Below are positions 47,718 to 56,643 of a DNA stretch of 64,000 nucleotides, piece by piece. The DNA is from Pseudomonas veronii. GTDB lineage: Bacteria > Pseudomonadota > Gammaproteobacteria > Pseudomonadales > Pseudomonadaceae. The notes under the pieces were generated by a model, which was not told where the DNA came from, made no database searches, and saw only the letters and a list, made by a program, of their open reading frames with translations. Every line of letters starts with the position of its first letter. Position 1 is the first letter of the stretch. Both the position numbers and the translations under genes were made by a program. Location of the stretch: the NCBI RefSeq assembly GCF_001439695.1, contig NZ_JYLL01000001.1, forward strand, positions 434,001 to 498,000. The letters are read 5' to 3'.

Positions 47718-48344
47718 CTAGCTTCGAGAGAATTTACGCGCCGGCACACCGACCACAGTCAACTCATCCGGCACATCCGCTACAACGGCAGCGCCCGCGC
47801 CTACTATCACGGAGTCGCCGATCTTCAGAGATTGGCGGACGCACGCTCCTATGCCGACCCAAGCCAATTTTCCAACGTGAACACCACCTGCCAGGCGCGA
47901 GCCAGGGCTGAGATGAACGCCATCGCCTAGCACGCAGTCATGATCGACACTGCAGCCGGTGTTGAGAATCACCCCACGGCCAATAACAGCATCCACGTTA
48001 ACAACAACCCCTGCGAGAACCAATGAGCCAACATCTATTGAGGAAAATTGACTGATCACGGCGCTCGGATGGATCAGCGAGACAATCTTGGCTCCAACTT
48101 CTTCCAACTCCCGCAACTTGGCAAGCCGGATCATGTTATTGCCAATCGCTATGAACACCCCATCGTATGCATCCAGACGTAGTAAAAGCTCGGCTGAATT
48201 GCCTACTACATTCCAATGACCATTTTCTAGTCGTGCGGGCCAGGCGTCATCGAAAAAATCGATCTGCCTCCAGCCACAAACCAAGGCCGTGTCAGCCACC
48301 ACCTTTCCATGACCACTGGCGCCGAGGATTGCCAAGCGATTCAA
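47718..48344 (-). CDS. PglD/NeuD-type sugar acyltransferase
   Basis: A 208-residue enzyme. The N-terminal Rossmann-like part (LAILGASGHGKVVAD) binds the nucleotide sugar. The left-handed beta-helix at about 85-195 contains the catalytic histidine motif TGCSVDHDC. In Campylobacter, PglD N-acetylates the UDP-4-amino sugar to UDP-diNAcBac. The start overlaps the stop of the sugar transferase gene by four bases, so the two are translationally coupled. Confidence 0.88.
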   Translation of the reverse strand: MNRLAILGASGHGKVVADTALVCGWRQIDFFDDAWPARLENGHWNVVGNSAELLLRLDAYDGVFIAIGNNMIRLAKLRELEEVGAKIVSLIHPSAVISQFSSIDVGSLVLAGVVVNVDAVIGRGVILNTGCSVDHDCVLGDGVHLSPGSRLAGGVHVGKLAWVGIGACVRQSLKIGDSVIVGAGAAVVADVPDELTVVGVPARKFSRS

Positions 48345-48934
48345 GAATCACCCCCCGTAAACTTCGACATAGTCGCCTCCCCTTCAGCGCTGATACCGTC
48401 CTTGATCAATACTTTTTTTACAGTTAGGAAAATAATCTTCAAATCAAGCAAAAAGCTCGCATTATCTACATACCATACATCCAGCTTGAATTTATCTTCC
48501 CAACAGATTGCATTTCGTCCATTTACCTGTGCCCAACCGCTGACACCAGGGCGAGCCTCATGCCGCCGAAACTGTTCAGGAGAATAAAGCGGCAAATATT
48601 CCATCAGAAGAGGACGAGGCCCAACCAAACTCATATCGCCTTTTAGAACGTTCCACAATTCCGGCAATTCATCCAGGCTGGATGAGCGTAAAAAAGAACC
48701 AAAGGGGGTCAGACGTTCACAATCCGGTAACGGGTTACCCTGAGCATCCGTAGCATCACGCATTGTCCTGAACTTGATCATCTCAAAGGGCTTACCGTTG
48801 AGCCCTGGGCGGACCTGCTTGAAAAACACAGGTGAGCCCAGGTTTTTCTTGATCCGCCATGCGACCAAGGCCAGAACAGGCCATAAAAAAAATAAAGCCA
48901 GAAATGAAGCAAAGAAATCAAAGCACCGTTTCAT
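48341..48934 (-). CDS. PglC-like phosphoglycosyl transferase (O-unit initiation)
   Basis: A 197-residue monotopic phosphoglycosyl transferase. It has an N-terminal re-entrant hydrophobic helix (about 8-28), FKQVRPGLNGKPFEMIKFRTM, the catalytic Asp-Glu pair in SSLDELPELWNV, and MSLVGPRPLL. It transfers a phosphosugar from UDP-sugar to undecaprenyl phosphate. It is the small PglC form, not the large WbaP type, and P. aeruginosa uses an unrelated polytopic WbpL here. The likely donor is UDP-diNAcBac. Confidence 0.9.
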   Translation of the reverse strand: MKRCFDFFASFLALFFLWPVLALVAWRIKKNLGSPVFFKQVRPGLNGKPFEMIKFRTMRDATDAQGNPLPDCERLTPFGSFLRSSSLDELPELWNVLKGDMSLVGPRPLLMEYLPLYSPEQFRRHEARPGVSGWAQVNGRNAICWEDKFKLDVWYVDNASFLLDLKIIFLTVKKVLIKDGISAEGEATMSKFTGGDS

Positions 48935-49015
48935 CCGTTTACTCTCACACCCAAACCAAGCGGTTCATGTATTAAAACGCCACAACAAGCAACCTGCATA
49001 AGGCAGGCTCCGCAA

Positions 49016-50167
49016 TCAGCGAACCCGACTCAACAAAGAAGTTATATAGCGATGCATTTCTTGAACAATATACATCTGGGAAAAATCTTGGTGAGCCCTA
49101 AGCTGCGCGGATTTCGAAAGCCGAAGCCGCAATTCAGCATCAGTATAAAGCCTTAGAATCGCCGAACTCAGTTCCGCAACTGATCCAGCTGTGTGGAAGA
49201 TCCCAGTGACATCCTCCTTTACGGCATCCGTCAGGCCGTAGATTCTTGATGCGATCGCCGGCAAGCCAACTCCGGCTGCTTGAATCGTGGCAAGACTGAA
49301 ACCTTCTCGGTAGCTGGGAATACAGAATACGTCTGAAGCCGCCATATAGCTTTCGGGCTTTTGAGTGTAGCCAATCCGATGAAAACGATCACCGAACGAC
49401 TTCAATAGTTCGGACAATTGCACATCCAAGCCATCTTCGTCAGGCCCCACTATCAACAGGTGTGCATGAGGAAGCTGTTGGCTCAGTTGCTTGAACGCCT
49501 GCCCCAGCTCAAGAACCCCTTTTACGTGGGTCAAGCGTGCCATGAACAGAAAGACAATACTCCCCTCGGGAATACCCAATGACTGCCGAATTTCATGCCT
49601 CAGCTCTAAACTGGGCTTGAAACGCCGCACATCGACGCCACTGATTGAACCTTGCCCCAACACGCCGATTTTATTAGCCCTCACAACTTTTTCCTGGACT
49701 AAAAAATCACGTTGGGAGGGACTATCAGCGAGCAGGCTGGTAGCGCAGAACGCGAGCAAGCAATCCAGTTTTTTCAAACCGATACGTGCGATACCTTTCT
49801 TAGTGAACCAGACTTGCCCGGTGAAAATATGCACGCGAACCGGTACACAGGCAAAGAAGCCCGCGAGCATCGAAAGCAGCCCGGACTTGGGCATAATTGA
49901 AAGGACGCAATCGAACTTTTCCGATGAGAAGATCCGATACAACTTAACCAAGGACTTCAAATCACTGAGCAACGAAACCTGACGCTCAATCGGAAGAGGT
50001 AGAAACCGAACATTTTCTCCGAGCATGCCAGCGACATCCGCTTCGGAACCATTAGCCATGAGCGTGATGCTGTGCGTCTCCGCCAGTTTGTTGACGTGCT
50101 CCAGCATAAACGCCCTGAGCGCTACCGGCACCGTCGCGACGATACAAATTTTTTTGAGATAAGCCAT
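49016..50167 (-). CDS. Glycosyltransferase family 4 (PglA-like)
   Basis: A 383-residue GT-B enzyme. The acceptor domain contains FTGQVWFTKKG (about 115-125), similar to PglA-type and related transferases that act on a diNAcBac-linked lipid. The donor domain (about 190-365) contains FMARLTHVKGVLEL and SYREGFSLATIQAAG with the EX7E-like motif. It probably adds the second sugar of the O-unit. It is followed by the SDR gene's 3' end 17 bp upstream in the minus-strand series. Confidence 0.85.
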   Translation of the reverse strand: MAYLKKICIVATVPVALRAFMLEHVNKLAETHSITLMANGSEADVAGMLGENVRFLPLPIERQVSLLSDLKSLVKLYRIFSSEKFDCVLSIMPKSGLLSMLAGFFACVPVRVHIFTGQVWFTKKGIARIGLKKLDCLLAFCATSLLADSPSQRDFLVQEKVVRANKIGVLGQGSISGVDVRRFKPSLELRHEIRQSLGIPEGSIVFLFMARLTHVKGVLELGQAFKQLSQQLPHAHLLIVGPDEDGLDVQLSELLKSFGDRFHRIGYTQKPESYMAASDVFCIPSYREGFSLATIQAAGVGLPAIASRIYGLTDAVKEDVTGIFHTAGSVAELSSAILRLYTDAELRLRLSKSAQLRAHQDFSQMYIVQEMHRYITSLLSRVR

Positions 50168-50184
50168 ACACTACCACCGTAAAT

Positions 50185-51159
50185 TCAAGATGTATGCTTC
50201 GTTCGATTAGTGATCAAACTTGGAATGGAGTCGGGAATTGAACTATTGAATTCAAATCCCAGCGTAGTGCGAATATGATCTGAACTATAGCCAACCTGTT
50301 TAGTCAGCGCGTCGATGCGCTCCGGTGTCAGAGGGAGCCGGACAAACGGTGACAATACCTTCACCAACAACCTTACAAGCGGTTCTGGTAGCCTCAGTCG
50401 CGGCAAAGGCACACCCTGAGCTTTCGCCATCTGGGAAATAACCTGTTCTAAAGAACAGTCATTGGACAAAATGAACGTTTTACCAGCGGCCCTGGCATCC
50501 GACGCGCATAGCAGCAATGCACGGACCACGTCATCCACATGCACATACGTCGCCAATGACGTATCCGCTCCTATATAGAAAAACAGCCGCTTGCGCACGA
50601 CTTCTGCCATCTGAAAGAACGATCCATTGGACATTTCACTGCCAATTACAATCGAGGGTCTTACCAGGGTAAAGGTAAAAAGGGGTTCGACCGCGGCCAA
50701 TGCAACAACTAATTCGTCCGCAATTGTCTTGGTGACTTCATACATTCCCACTGGCGCAGGCGCGAGACGCTCATCAATCGTCAAGTTTTGATTCGAACCG
50801 CACGTGGGCGCGCCATAGGCTCCCGTACTGCTGAGTTGTACCCAGTGAACAGGTGTACCTGTGCGCTTAATTTCAAGATGTACGGCTGCGAGGAGGTTCC
50901 GAGTCCCCTCGACATGCAAGTTATACATCAGCTCCGTGTTGTTAACCTCTCCCGCACAGTGAATAATCACCTCGCTGTCTCGGACAAACTCCCCAAGTGA
51001 AGCCACTTGTGAGACAAGGTCCCCTTGGACAACTTTAATTTTGGAGGCTGGTGTGCTCTCACGACGAGAAAGTTGAGTAACCTGATCACCGCGCGCTACT
51101 AGCGATGCCATTAGCAACCCTCCGATAAACCCGCTTCCTCCCGTTACTGAAACGTTCAT
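50185..51159 (-). CDS. NAD-dependent epimerase/dehydratase (extended SDR)
   Basis: 324 residues from the ATG at 51159 (GGAG before it). Rossmann motif TGGSGFIGG and the catalytic triad Ser (LSSTGAYG) and Tyr-x3-Lys (YEVTK) are present. It belongs to the group of WbpV/GalE-like enzymes found in O-antigen loci, acting as 4-epimerase or 4-reductase on UDP-HexNAc derivatives. Which of these cannot be read from the sequence. It may make UDP-GalNAc or UDP-FucNAc/QuiNAc for one of the glycosyltransferases. Confidence 0.82.
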   Translation of the reverse strand: MNVSVTGGSGFIGGLLMASLVARGDQVTQLSRRESTPASKIKVVQGDLVSQVASLGEFVRDSEVIIHCAGEVNNTELMYNLHVEGTRNLLAAVHLEIKRTGTPVHWVQLSSTGAYGAPTCGSNQNLTIDERLAPAPVGMYEVTKTIADELVVALAAVEPLFTFTLVRPSIVIGSEMSNGSFFQMAEVVRKRLFFYIGADTSLATYVHVDDVVRALLLCASDARAAGKTFILSNDCSLEQVISQMAKAQGVPLPRLRLPEPLVRLLVKVLSPFVRLPLTPERIDALTKQVGYSSDHIRTTLGFEFNSSIPDSIPSLITNRTKHTS

Positions 51160-51207
51160 ACACACCACTCCAACAATCCAAGGTTTAAATCGAGAAACAT
51201 ACAAGGC

Positions 51208-52266
51208 TTACGCATGCTTACGAGACTGAGCATGCAGAAAAATCTTCTTGCGTTGAAAAATAATTAGGCTGCATATAATAAAGCTGACATAGGTATACAT
51301 TCGCAAGCGCATTGCTGTGCCGAGATTGTCATTTCCCAACAACCAGATGATCGAATAAACAATCGAAAATACGAACATGTAATTTACAAAGGAATCGGCA
51401 TAGGCACGATTCTTGACTATATAAACCAGCGCACATAAAAAGGGTATGCTTTCCAAAACAAATACAAACACCGCCATGATATTGGGAAAATAGAGACCAA
51501 ATAGCTGATAAAGGAAGTTCAGGATAAAGTCGGGGATAAACATCACCGCGGAATCGAAGCGAATACCTAGACTGGCCCCGCCTTCTACCCCATCAAAAAG
51601 ACCACGATACGCCATCAACGAGTCAAATAGCCCTAGAACATAAAAAACATTCAAGACTACCAATAAAGGAACAACATAAAAAAAGAACGATATCTTACGT
51701 ACACGAAACAGGAAAAACCCAAAGAACGCGACAAGGAACGAAAACCCCAAGTACCCTCTAAACAAATACAATAAATAGCCGTGTGCCAAAACCACCAAGG
51801 CAAAGAACATTCTTTTTACAGCGGACCGCGTCTGGATCGACCATTTGACAAATAGCAACCCAGAAAGGTACAAAAACAGCATGAAGACATCACGGTATAT
51901 ATCGAGTGTATAATAAAAAAGCGTCGGATACATACTGACCGCTAACGCGACACCCAGCACAATTTTAGTCTTATGATCATAGTCTTTAACCAGCGCAAGT
52001 CGACCACACAGAATCGGGATAAGCACTACTCCCAAAAGCATAAGAAAAATGCTGACATTCACACGAGAGTACAATCCCACCTGATTCAATAAGCGTAGCC
52101 AATCGGGCCAAACGCTGGAAGTCATGGAGTCTTCTCCCAGCGCATAGGCGTCATAAAAATCCGCGTCACTTCCGCCTGAAAAAAGCACGGCTGGATTAGA
52201 GATAAACACGAAAAAAAACGCAATCTTAACGACAACCACAATAATGAATAGCAGCAGCAATCTCAT
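51208..52266 (-). CDS. Multi-spanning membrane protein, candidate Wzy O-antigen polymerase
   Basis: A 352-residue protein with about nine to ten hydrophobic helices and a large loop near residues 220-250 (FDGVEGGASLGIRFD). No pairwise family is obvious, as usual for Wzy. Size, topology, position in the locus and the NDNLGTAMRLRMY segment before the last helix fit an O-unit polymerase. It is among the most AT-rich genes here. Naming it Wzy rests mainly on context and on the absence of another candidate. Confidence 0.6.
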   Translation of the reverse strand: MRLLLLFIIVVVVKIAFFFVFISNPAVLFSGGSDADFYDAYALGEDSMTSSVWPDWLRLLNQVGLYSRVNVSIFLMLLGVVLIPILCGRLALVKDYDHKTKIVLGVALAVSMYPTLFYYTLDIYRDVFMLFLYLSGLLFVKWSIQTRSAVKRMFFALVVLAHGYLLYLFRGYLGFSFLVAFFGFFLFRVRKISFFFYVVPLLVVLNVFYVLGLFDSLMAYRGLFDGVEGGASLGIRFDSAVMFIPDFILNFLYQLFGLYFPNIMAVFVFVLESIPFLCALVYIVKNRAYADSFVNYMFVFSIVYSIIWLLGNDNLGTAMRLRMYTYVSFIICSLIIFQRKKIFLHAQSRKHA

Positions 52267-52318
52267 ACTTGCGCACTCCTATTGGCCATCTTAAGCCTCA
52301 TACATGAGTACACCTGTA

Positions 52319-53581
52319 TCACAGAACATGCTCATATTTTTTGCTGTATTTTTCACCAGACGTAATTGAAGCCCACACCTCACAGATGGCAAAGCGAAGC
52401 ATAAATGAGAAAAATATTGCAGATGACTTCTTAATCGCCGGCGCATCTTCAAATGCAACGACAAAGTTGTCTGCACAGGATTCCATATTAAACGCTTTGC
52501 TTTTCGCTCGATGGCGCTCAGACAGATCAGACCGGCCGGCCTCATCCAGAAGACTGTATTCAGCAATCACGTCATAGAATTTATATTTCTGAAAATCCAT
52601 GTCCTGTTCGTGATAGTCATATCCAGGCAACTCAGAAAAATAACCGTATGAGTTTGAATCCTTTTCATTTTCGATTGCCGTAATACAAGCCAAACCATTG
52701 GCAGCAGCATGCAGCAGTGCCGTCCCAGTACCAATAAACACCTGATGGCGGGACAACTCCTCATCAAGCTTGGAGTACTCCAGATCGCCCTCAAGAATGA
52801 CTTCAGCTTCCAAACCGAGCTCTTCAACTCTATCTTTCATCGCACCATGCAATGGTCCACTACCAAATATACTATAGCTGAATTGAACACCCTCATCCTT
52901 TAGCTTTCTAGCCACATCCAACATATATAAATTATAAGTTTTAAACTCAACTAACCTACCAACTGAAACCAAGCGCAACTTTTCACCAAGAATAGCTTTT
53001 ACACTACTAGCATTAGACGGCATATCCACACCCAATGGAAACAACATTGAGGGGTAGTTTGGCGACCCGTTTTTCTTGGCCGTTTTGTCAACAGAGGACT
53101 GATTAAAGAACAAAAACATAGGCGGCGCAGCGAATATTTTTTTTCTAAAAAAACCTTCATAAACAGGAAGCTTATTACCGCCCCAGGCCAATTCATTTGT
53201 ATGATAAATACCGAAAACGCATTTAACCTTTTGCGGGAGGCACGCTGCCAAGCGCTGTGCACACAGGTAGGTCAATGCATTAGAGACGTGTACAGCTTCG
53301 CACTCAGAGAACAAGGCACTCACCTTGGAAACACTCAGCGGAAACATTAACCGGCCTTTCTCCCCGAGCGCCTCGCTGGAAAAAGCGAGCAGATCCTGCC
53401 AATAATATACATCTGCATGCTTTTCAAGCTGCTCAAGCAATTTTGGATTGATGATTTTTTTATACAAAAAAACAAACTGAGGGCGAACTCCCTTCTTATT
53501 AAGCTCTTTAACCAACCGTACAAAAAACGTTTCTATACCGCCCAACCCTAGTGACGACTGAACAAAAAGGACCTTTTTCAT
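52319..53581 (-). CDS. Glycosyltransferase (GT4-like)
   Basis: A 420-residue GT-B protein. It begins VLFVQSSLGLGGIETFFVRLV, with the GGIE loop of GT4 enzymes. The donor domain starts near residue 200 (LRLVSVGRLVEFKTYNLYML) and contains GTGTALLHAAANGLACI. The usual EX7E is not clear. It lies between the flippase and the candidate polymerase, where the enterobacterial common antigen cluster has wecF. It therefore may add the 4-amino-dideoxy sugar made by the neighbouring wecE. Confidence 0.8.
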   Translation of the reverse strand: MKKVLFVQSSLGLGGIETFFVRLVKELNKKGVRPQFVFLYKKIINPKLLEQLEKHADVYYWQDLLAFSSEALGEKGRLMFPLSVSKVSALFSECEAVHVSNALTYLCAQRLAACLPQKVKCVFGIYHTNELAWGGNKLPVYEGFFRKKIFAAPPMFLFFNQSSVDKTAKKNGSPNYPSMLFPLGVDMPSNASSVKAILGEKLRLVSVGRLVEFKTYNLYMLDVARKLKDEGVQFSYSIFGSGPLHGAMKDRVEELGLEAEVILEGDLEYSKLDEELSRHQVFIGTGTALLHAAANGLACITAIENEKDSNSYGYFSELPGYDYHEQDMDFQKYKFYDVIAEYSLLDEAGRSDLSERHRAKSKAFNMESCADNFVVAFEDAPAIKKSSAIFFSFMLRFAICEVWASITSGEKYSKKYEHVL

Positions 53582-53616
53582 AACATCTCCAACATCAAAT
53601 TAATATCATCACAGGG

Positions 53617-54870
53617 TTAGGCTGCTTTCACCAAATACAGCCGAAAGCACAGCAGACAAACAATGAAGTAGATTATATACGTTACCATGTAGGCCAGCAT
53701 GACGCTCTGAACGCCACCATACATTCCCATCAGGGTAAACACAGCGATGAGGAACACCACGCTTTGGAAGACCTCAGCAGAAATATAGAGTCTGGTTGCC
53801 GCTTTTGCGACAGCAACGTAACCTATTACATAAGCTGATATTCTGAAAAAGTCGCCTGATAACTGATAAATAATCAGCTTTTCCAACCCTTTGAAATCAG
53901 AGGAGAGTGCCAATGGGATAATGTAAGAGCGCCCAAAATAGAGAACAGCCCCTCCAAACACAAACAAAGCCATGACAAATGCCAAGTACTTGAAAACTAA
54001 TCGACCTATAATCGTTTTGTCATGCTGTTCGGAAATCAAGGGCATAAAATAAAAGCCCAGAAACATACTGAAAAATCCGAGGTAGGCACTGGATAACTTT
54101 ATCGCCCCCTGCCATAGCCCAGCCTGGTAGTAACCTTCATGCGTAATCAGACTATTTCTTACGATCATCTCCACAATCGGAAATGCAACCGCACTGGTAA
54201 ACAACATAAGCGAAAAGGGGGCAAGTACGCGCACTGGGAGCTTACGCACAGGTAGAAGTTTTACATTGCCTTTGAAACCCGATCGAAAAAAAACGACCAA
54301 TGCCGGAACCAGGGGAATCACAACAATTGCGCATAGTGCGATTGCTGCCCCCTCCCATCCCCAATTGGCGATCAGAGCCCAGGCAATAGGTATCGCTATC
54401 AAACCGCCTGAAATCTGTATTACTGCAAAAACCTTAGTTTCCTTCAACCCATTTACTACACCAACGATCAGATTTGTCATAGCAAAGCCAAACTGCGCAA
54501 CGCCTACAAATACAATAACCCAGGCATTGTCTGCGTTCCCCAGTACGACTTTGGCGATCGTTGTAGAAAAGAGCGTGCATATTACCAAGATAACAACTGA
54601 GAAATAGGTGGCGTATGAAAAGGCGCCAGAAACAAACTGGAGCATCTTCGACGGTGTCTGCCTATATTCGGCAACATACTTAATAACCGCATTAGTTATG
54701 CCACCACCAGCAATGAGCGATAAAATGGTAACAAAGCTCATCAACTGGCCGAGGCTTCCCAAACCTGCGGCTCCCAAGTATACAGCAACCAACTTCAAAA
54801 CTATGAAGCCGGCAAGTATCTTTGTCAAATGTGCAAAACCTGTCCACATAGCACTAATTAAACCAGACAC
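53617..54870 (-). CDS. wzx: WzxE-like O-unit flippase
   Basis: A 417-residue polysaccharide transporter of the MOP superfamily with about twelve helices. Segments such as AVYLGAAGLGSLGQLMSFVT, GGGITNAVIKYVAEY, YYQAGLWQGAIKLSSAYL and YQLSGDFFRISAYVIGYVAVAKA match the WzxE flippase of enterobacterial common antigen more closely than typical O-antigen Wzx. It moves lipid-linked O-units to the periplasm. It lies next to wecE, as wzxE does in E. coli. Confidence 0.87.
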   Translation of the reverse strand: MSGLISAMWTGFAHLTKILAGFIVLKLVAVYLGAAGLGSLGQLMSFVTILSLIAGGGITNAVIKYVAEYRQTPSKMLQFVSGAFSYATYFSVVILVICTLFSTTIAKVVLGNADNAWVIVFVGVAQFGFAMTNLIVGVVNGLKETKVFAVIQISGGLIAIPIAWALIANWGWEGAAIALCAIVVIPLVPALVVFFRSGFKGNVKLLPVRKLPVRVLAPFSLMLFTSAVAFPIVEMIVRNSLITHEGYYQAGLWQGAIKLSSAYLGFFSMFLGFYFMPLISEQHDKTIIGRLVFKYLAFVMALFVFGGAVLYFGRSYIIPLALSSDFKGLEKLIIYQLSGDFFRISAYVIGYVAVAKAATRLYISAEVFQSVVFLIAVFTLMGMYGGVQSVMLAYMVTYIIYFIVCLLCFRLYLVKAA

Positions 54871-54912
54871 AAACCCACCTACTTCTCAGGATTCTTCAGC
54901 TCCCCCCTAAAA

Positions 54913-56049
54913 TCAAAGGGTACTAAAATACTCTTTTACTGCATCAATCACAGTTTTTACATCTGCGTCGCTCAAACCATACCAGACGGGAAGACGTATC
55001 AACTTCTCACTTTCACAGGTGGTAAATTGATCCTTTCCTACGAAACGACTGAATTTCTCGCCTGCCAGTGCAGAATGCAGAGGAACATAATGAAAAACCG
55101 CCCCGACACCCTTATCTTTAAGATAAGAGAGAAGTCCTGCCCGGGTTTCCAGACAATCAACTTTAATGTAGAACATATGCCCGTTATGCTGACAGTTTTG
55201 CGGAATAGTCGGCAAAGTCAACTTGCAGGCATCCTCCAGACATTGCAAGCCGGTTTTATACTGCCCCCATATCCTCAAACGAAGTTCATTGATCGAACTG
55301 CACTTTTCAAGTTGCCCCCACAAATAAGCTGCTTGTATATCCGAAGGAAGGTAACTACTTCCGACATCTACCCAACTGTACTTATCAACCATTCCACGAA
55401 AATACTGATTTCTATTAGTGCCTTTCTCACGAATAATTTCGGCGCGAATCGAGAACTTCTCATCATTGATGATTAAGCCTCCACCTTCACCGGCACTGGT
55501 ATAATTTTTAGTTTCATGAAAGCTGAATGCGGCAAGATGGCCAATGGTGCCCAGTGGGCGACCTTTATAGGTTGACATCATTGCCTGAGCCGCATCCTCA
55601 ATCACAAAGAGGTTATGGCGGGACGCTATATCCATAATGACATCCATTTCACAAGCAACGCCTGCATAATGAACGGGCACTATGGCTTTGGTTTTATCCG
55701 TAATAGCAGCTTCGATTAGTGCTTCATCCATGTTCATCGTGTCAGGGCGAATATCAACAAATACAATACGCGCACCACGTAGTACAAATGCATTAGCCGT
55801 ACTTACAAATGTATAACTTGGCATGATAACTTCGTCGCCAGGCTGAATATCAATCAGCAGCGCCGCCATTTCCAGTGCCTGTGTACACGAAGGTGTAAGA
55901 AGAAACTTCTTACACCCCAGCATTTCCTCGAACCACTTCTGGCAAAGCGATGAGAACTCGCCATCACCGGACATTTTTTCACTTCTCATGGCAGCAAGAA
56001 CATATTGATCTTCATTGCCAGTATAGGGAGGTCGGTTAAATGGAATCAT
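54913..56049 (-). CDS. wecE: WecE, dTDP-4-amino-4,6-dideoxygalactose transaminase
   Basis: A 378-residue PLP aminotransferase closely similar to E. coli WecE/RffA over its whole length: MIPFNRPP start, LLTPSCTQALEMAAL, GDEVIMPSYTFVSTANAFVL, PLP lysine Lys181 in SFHETKNYT. It makes dTDP-Fuc4N from dTDP-4-keto-6-deoxyglucose and glutamate. Its 5' end overlaps the acyltransferase gene by 14 bp. RmlB, needed to make its substrate, is not in the locus. Confidence 0.94.
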   Translation of the reverse strand: MIPFNRPPYTGNEDQYVLAAMRSEKMSGDGEFSSLCQKWFEEMLGCKKFLLTPSCTQALEMAALLIDIQPGDEVIMPSYTFVSTANAFVLRGARIVFVDIRPDTMNMDEALIEAAITDKTKAIVPVHYAGVACEMDVIMDIASRHNLFVIEDAAQAMMSTYKGRPLGTIGHLAAFSFHETKNYTSAGEGGGLIINDEKFSIRAEIIREKGTNRNQYFRGMVDKYSWVDVGSSYLPSDIQAAYLWGQLEKCSSINELRLRIWGQYKTGLQCLEDACKLTLPTIPQNCQHNGHMFYIKVDCLETRAGLLSYLKDKGVGAVFHYVPLHSALAGEKFSRFVGKDQFTTCESEKLIRLPVWYGLSDADVKTVIDAVKEYFSTL

Positions 56050-56608
56050 TACTTTTCTCTTTAAAAAACTCAGCTTCTAGCTTCAATAAGTCTTGCTTTC
56101 GTTCTTTTACTCTGCGAGCGGGAACACCTAGATAGATACCCCACGGCTCAGTGCTTTTAAGCATTAGAGCCTGAGCCCCCACTGCGCACCCTTCAGCAAT
56201 CGTAACACCAGGAAAAATCGTTGCACCTGCCCCGATGATGGAATGCCGACCTACATGCACCGCACTAAAAAATTCATTTTTGTATTTTTTTGGCAATAGT
56301 GAATTAGTAAGAGTTTCGCCGCTATAGTCATCTGACTGCGAAAAAATCTTTACGCCATAGGCCAGTGTACAGAAATCGGCAAAATACACACCAGGAACAC
56401 CGCCGGCAACGAGGCACATAGGGGTAATGTGATTATACTTTCCAATTACGACCTTCCCAGAAATAACACAAAAGTCGTCAATCCTGGAGTAATCACCTAT
56501 CTCAATTTGGTCAGCATTATAGATGCTGGCTTTATCGCTGACCTTTACGTCTTTCCCCAACGACTTAAAGCCCAGCTCTTGAAGTTCTTCATACGTTAAA
56601 TATGCCAC
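56036..56608 (-). CDS. Left-handed beta-helix acyltransferase, probable N-acyltransferase for dTDP-Fuc4N
   Basis: A 190-residue hexapeptide-repeat protein. Repeats cover about 25-165 (SIYNADQIEIGDYSRIDDF, GRHSIIGAGATIFPGVTI), with FSQSDDYSG as the acceptor loop. It lies between rmlA and wecE, exactly where enterobacteria have wecD/rffC, a GNAT enzyme of unrelated fold. The natural inference is that it acetylates or otherwise acylates dTDP-Fuc4N. O-acetylation of the glycan is the alternative. Confidence 0.82.
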   Translation of the reverse strand: MAYLTYEELQELGFKSLGKDVKVSDKASIYNADQIEIGDYSRIDDFCVISGKVVIGKYNHITPMCLVAGGVPGVYFADFCTLAYGVKIFSQSDDYSGETLTNSLLPKKYKNEFFSAVHVGRHSIIGAGATIFPGVTIAEGCAVGAQALMLKSTEPWGIYLGVPARRVKERKQDLLKLEAEFFKEKSNDSI

Positions 56609-56643
56609 AGCACCTCCCCACGCAAAGTCAGCGTGTCATAACC

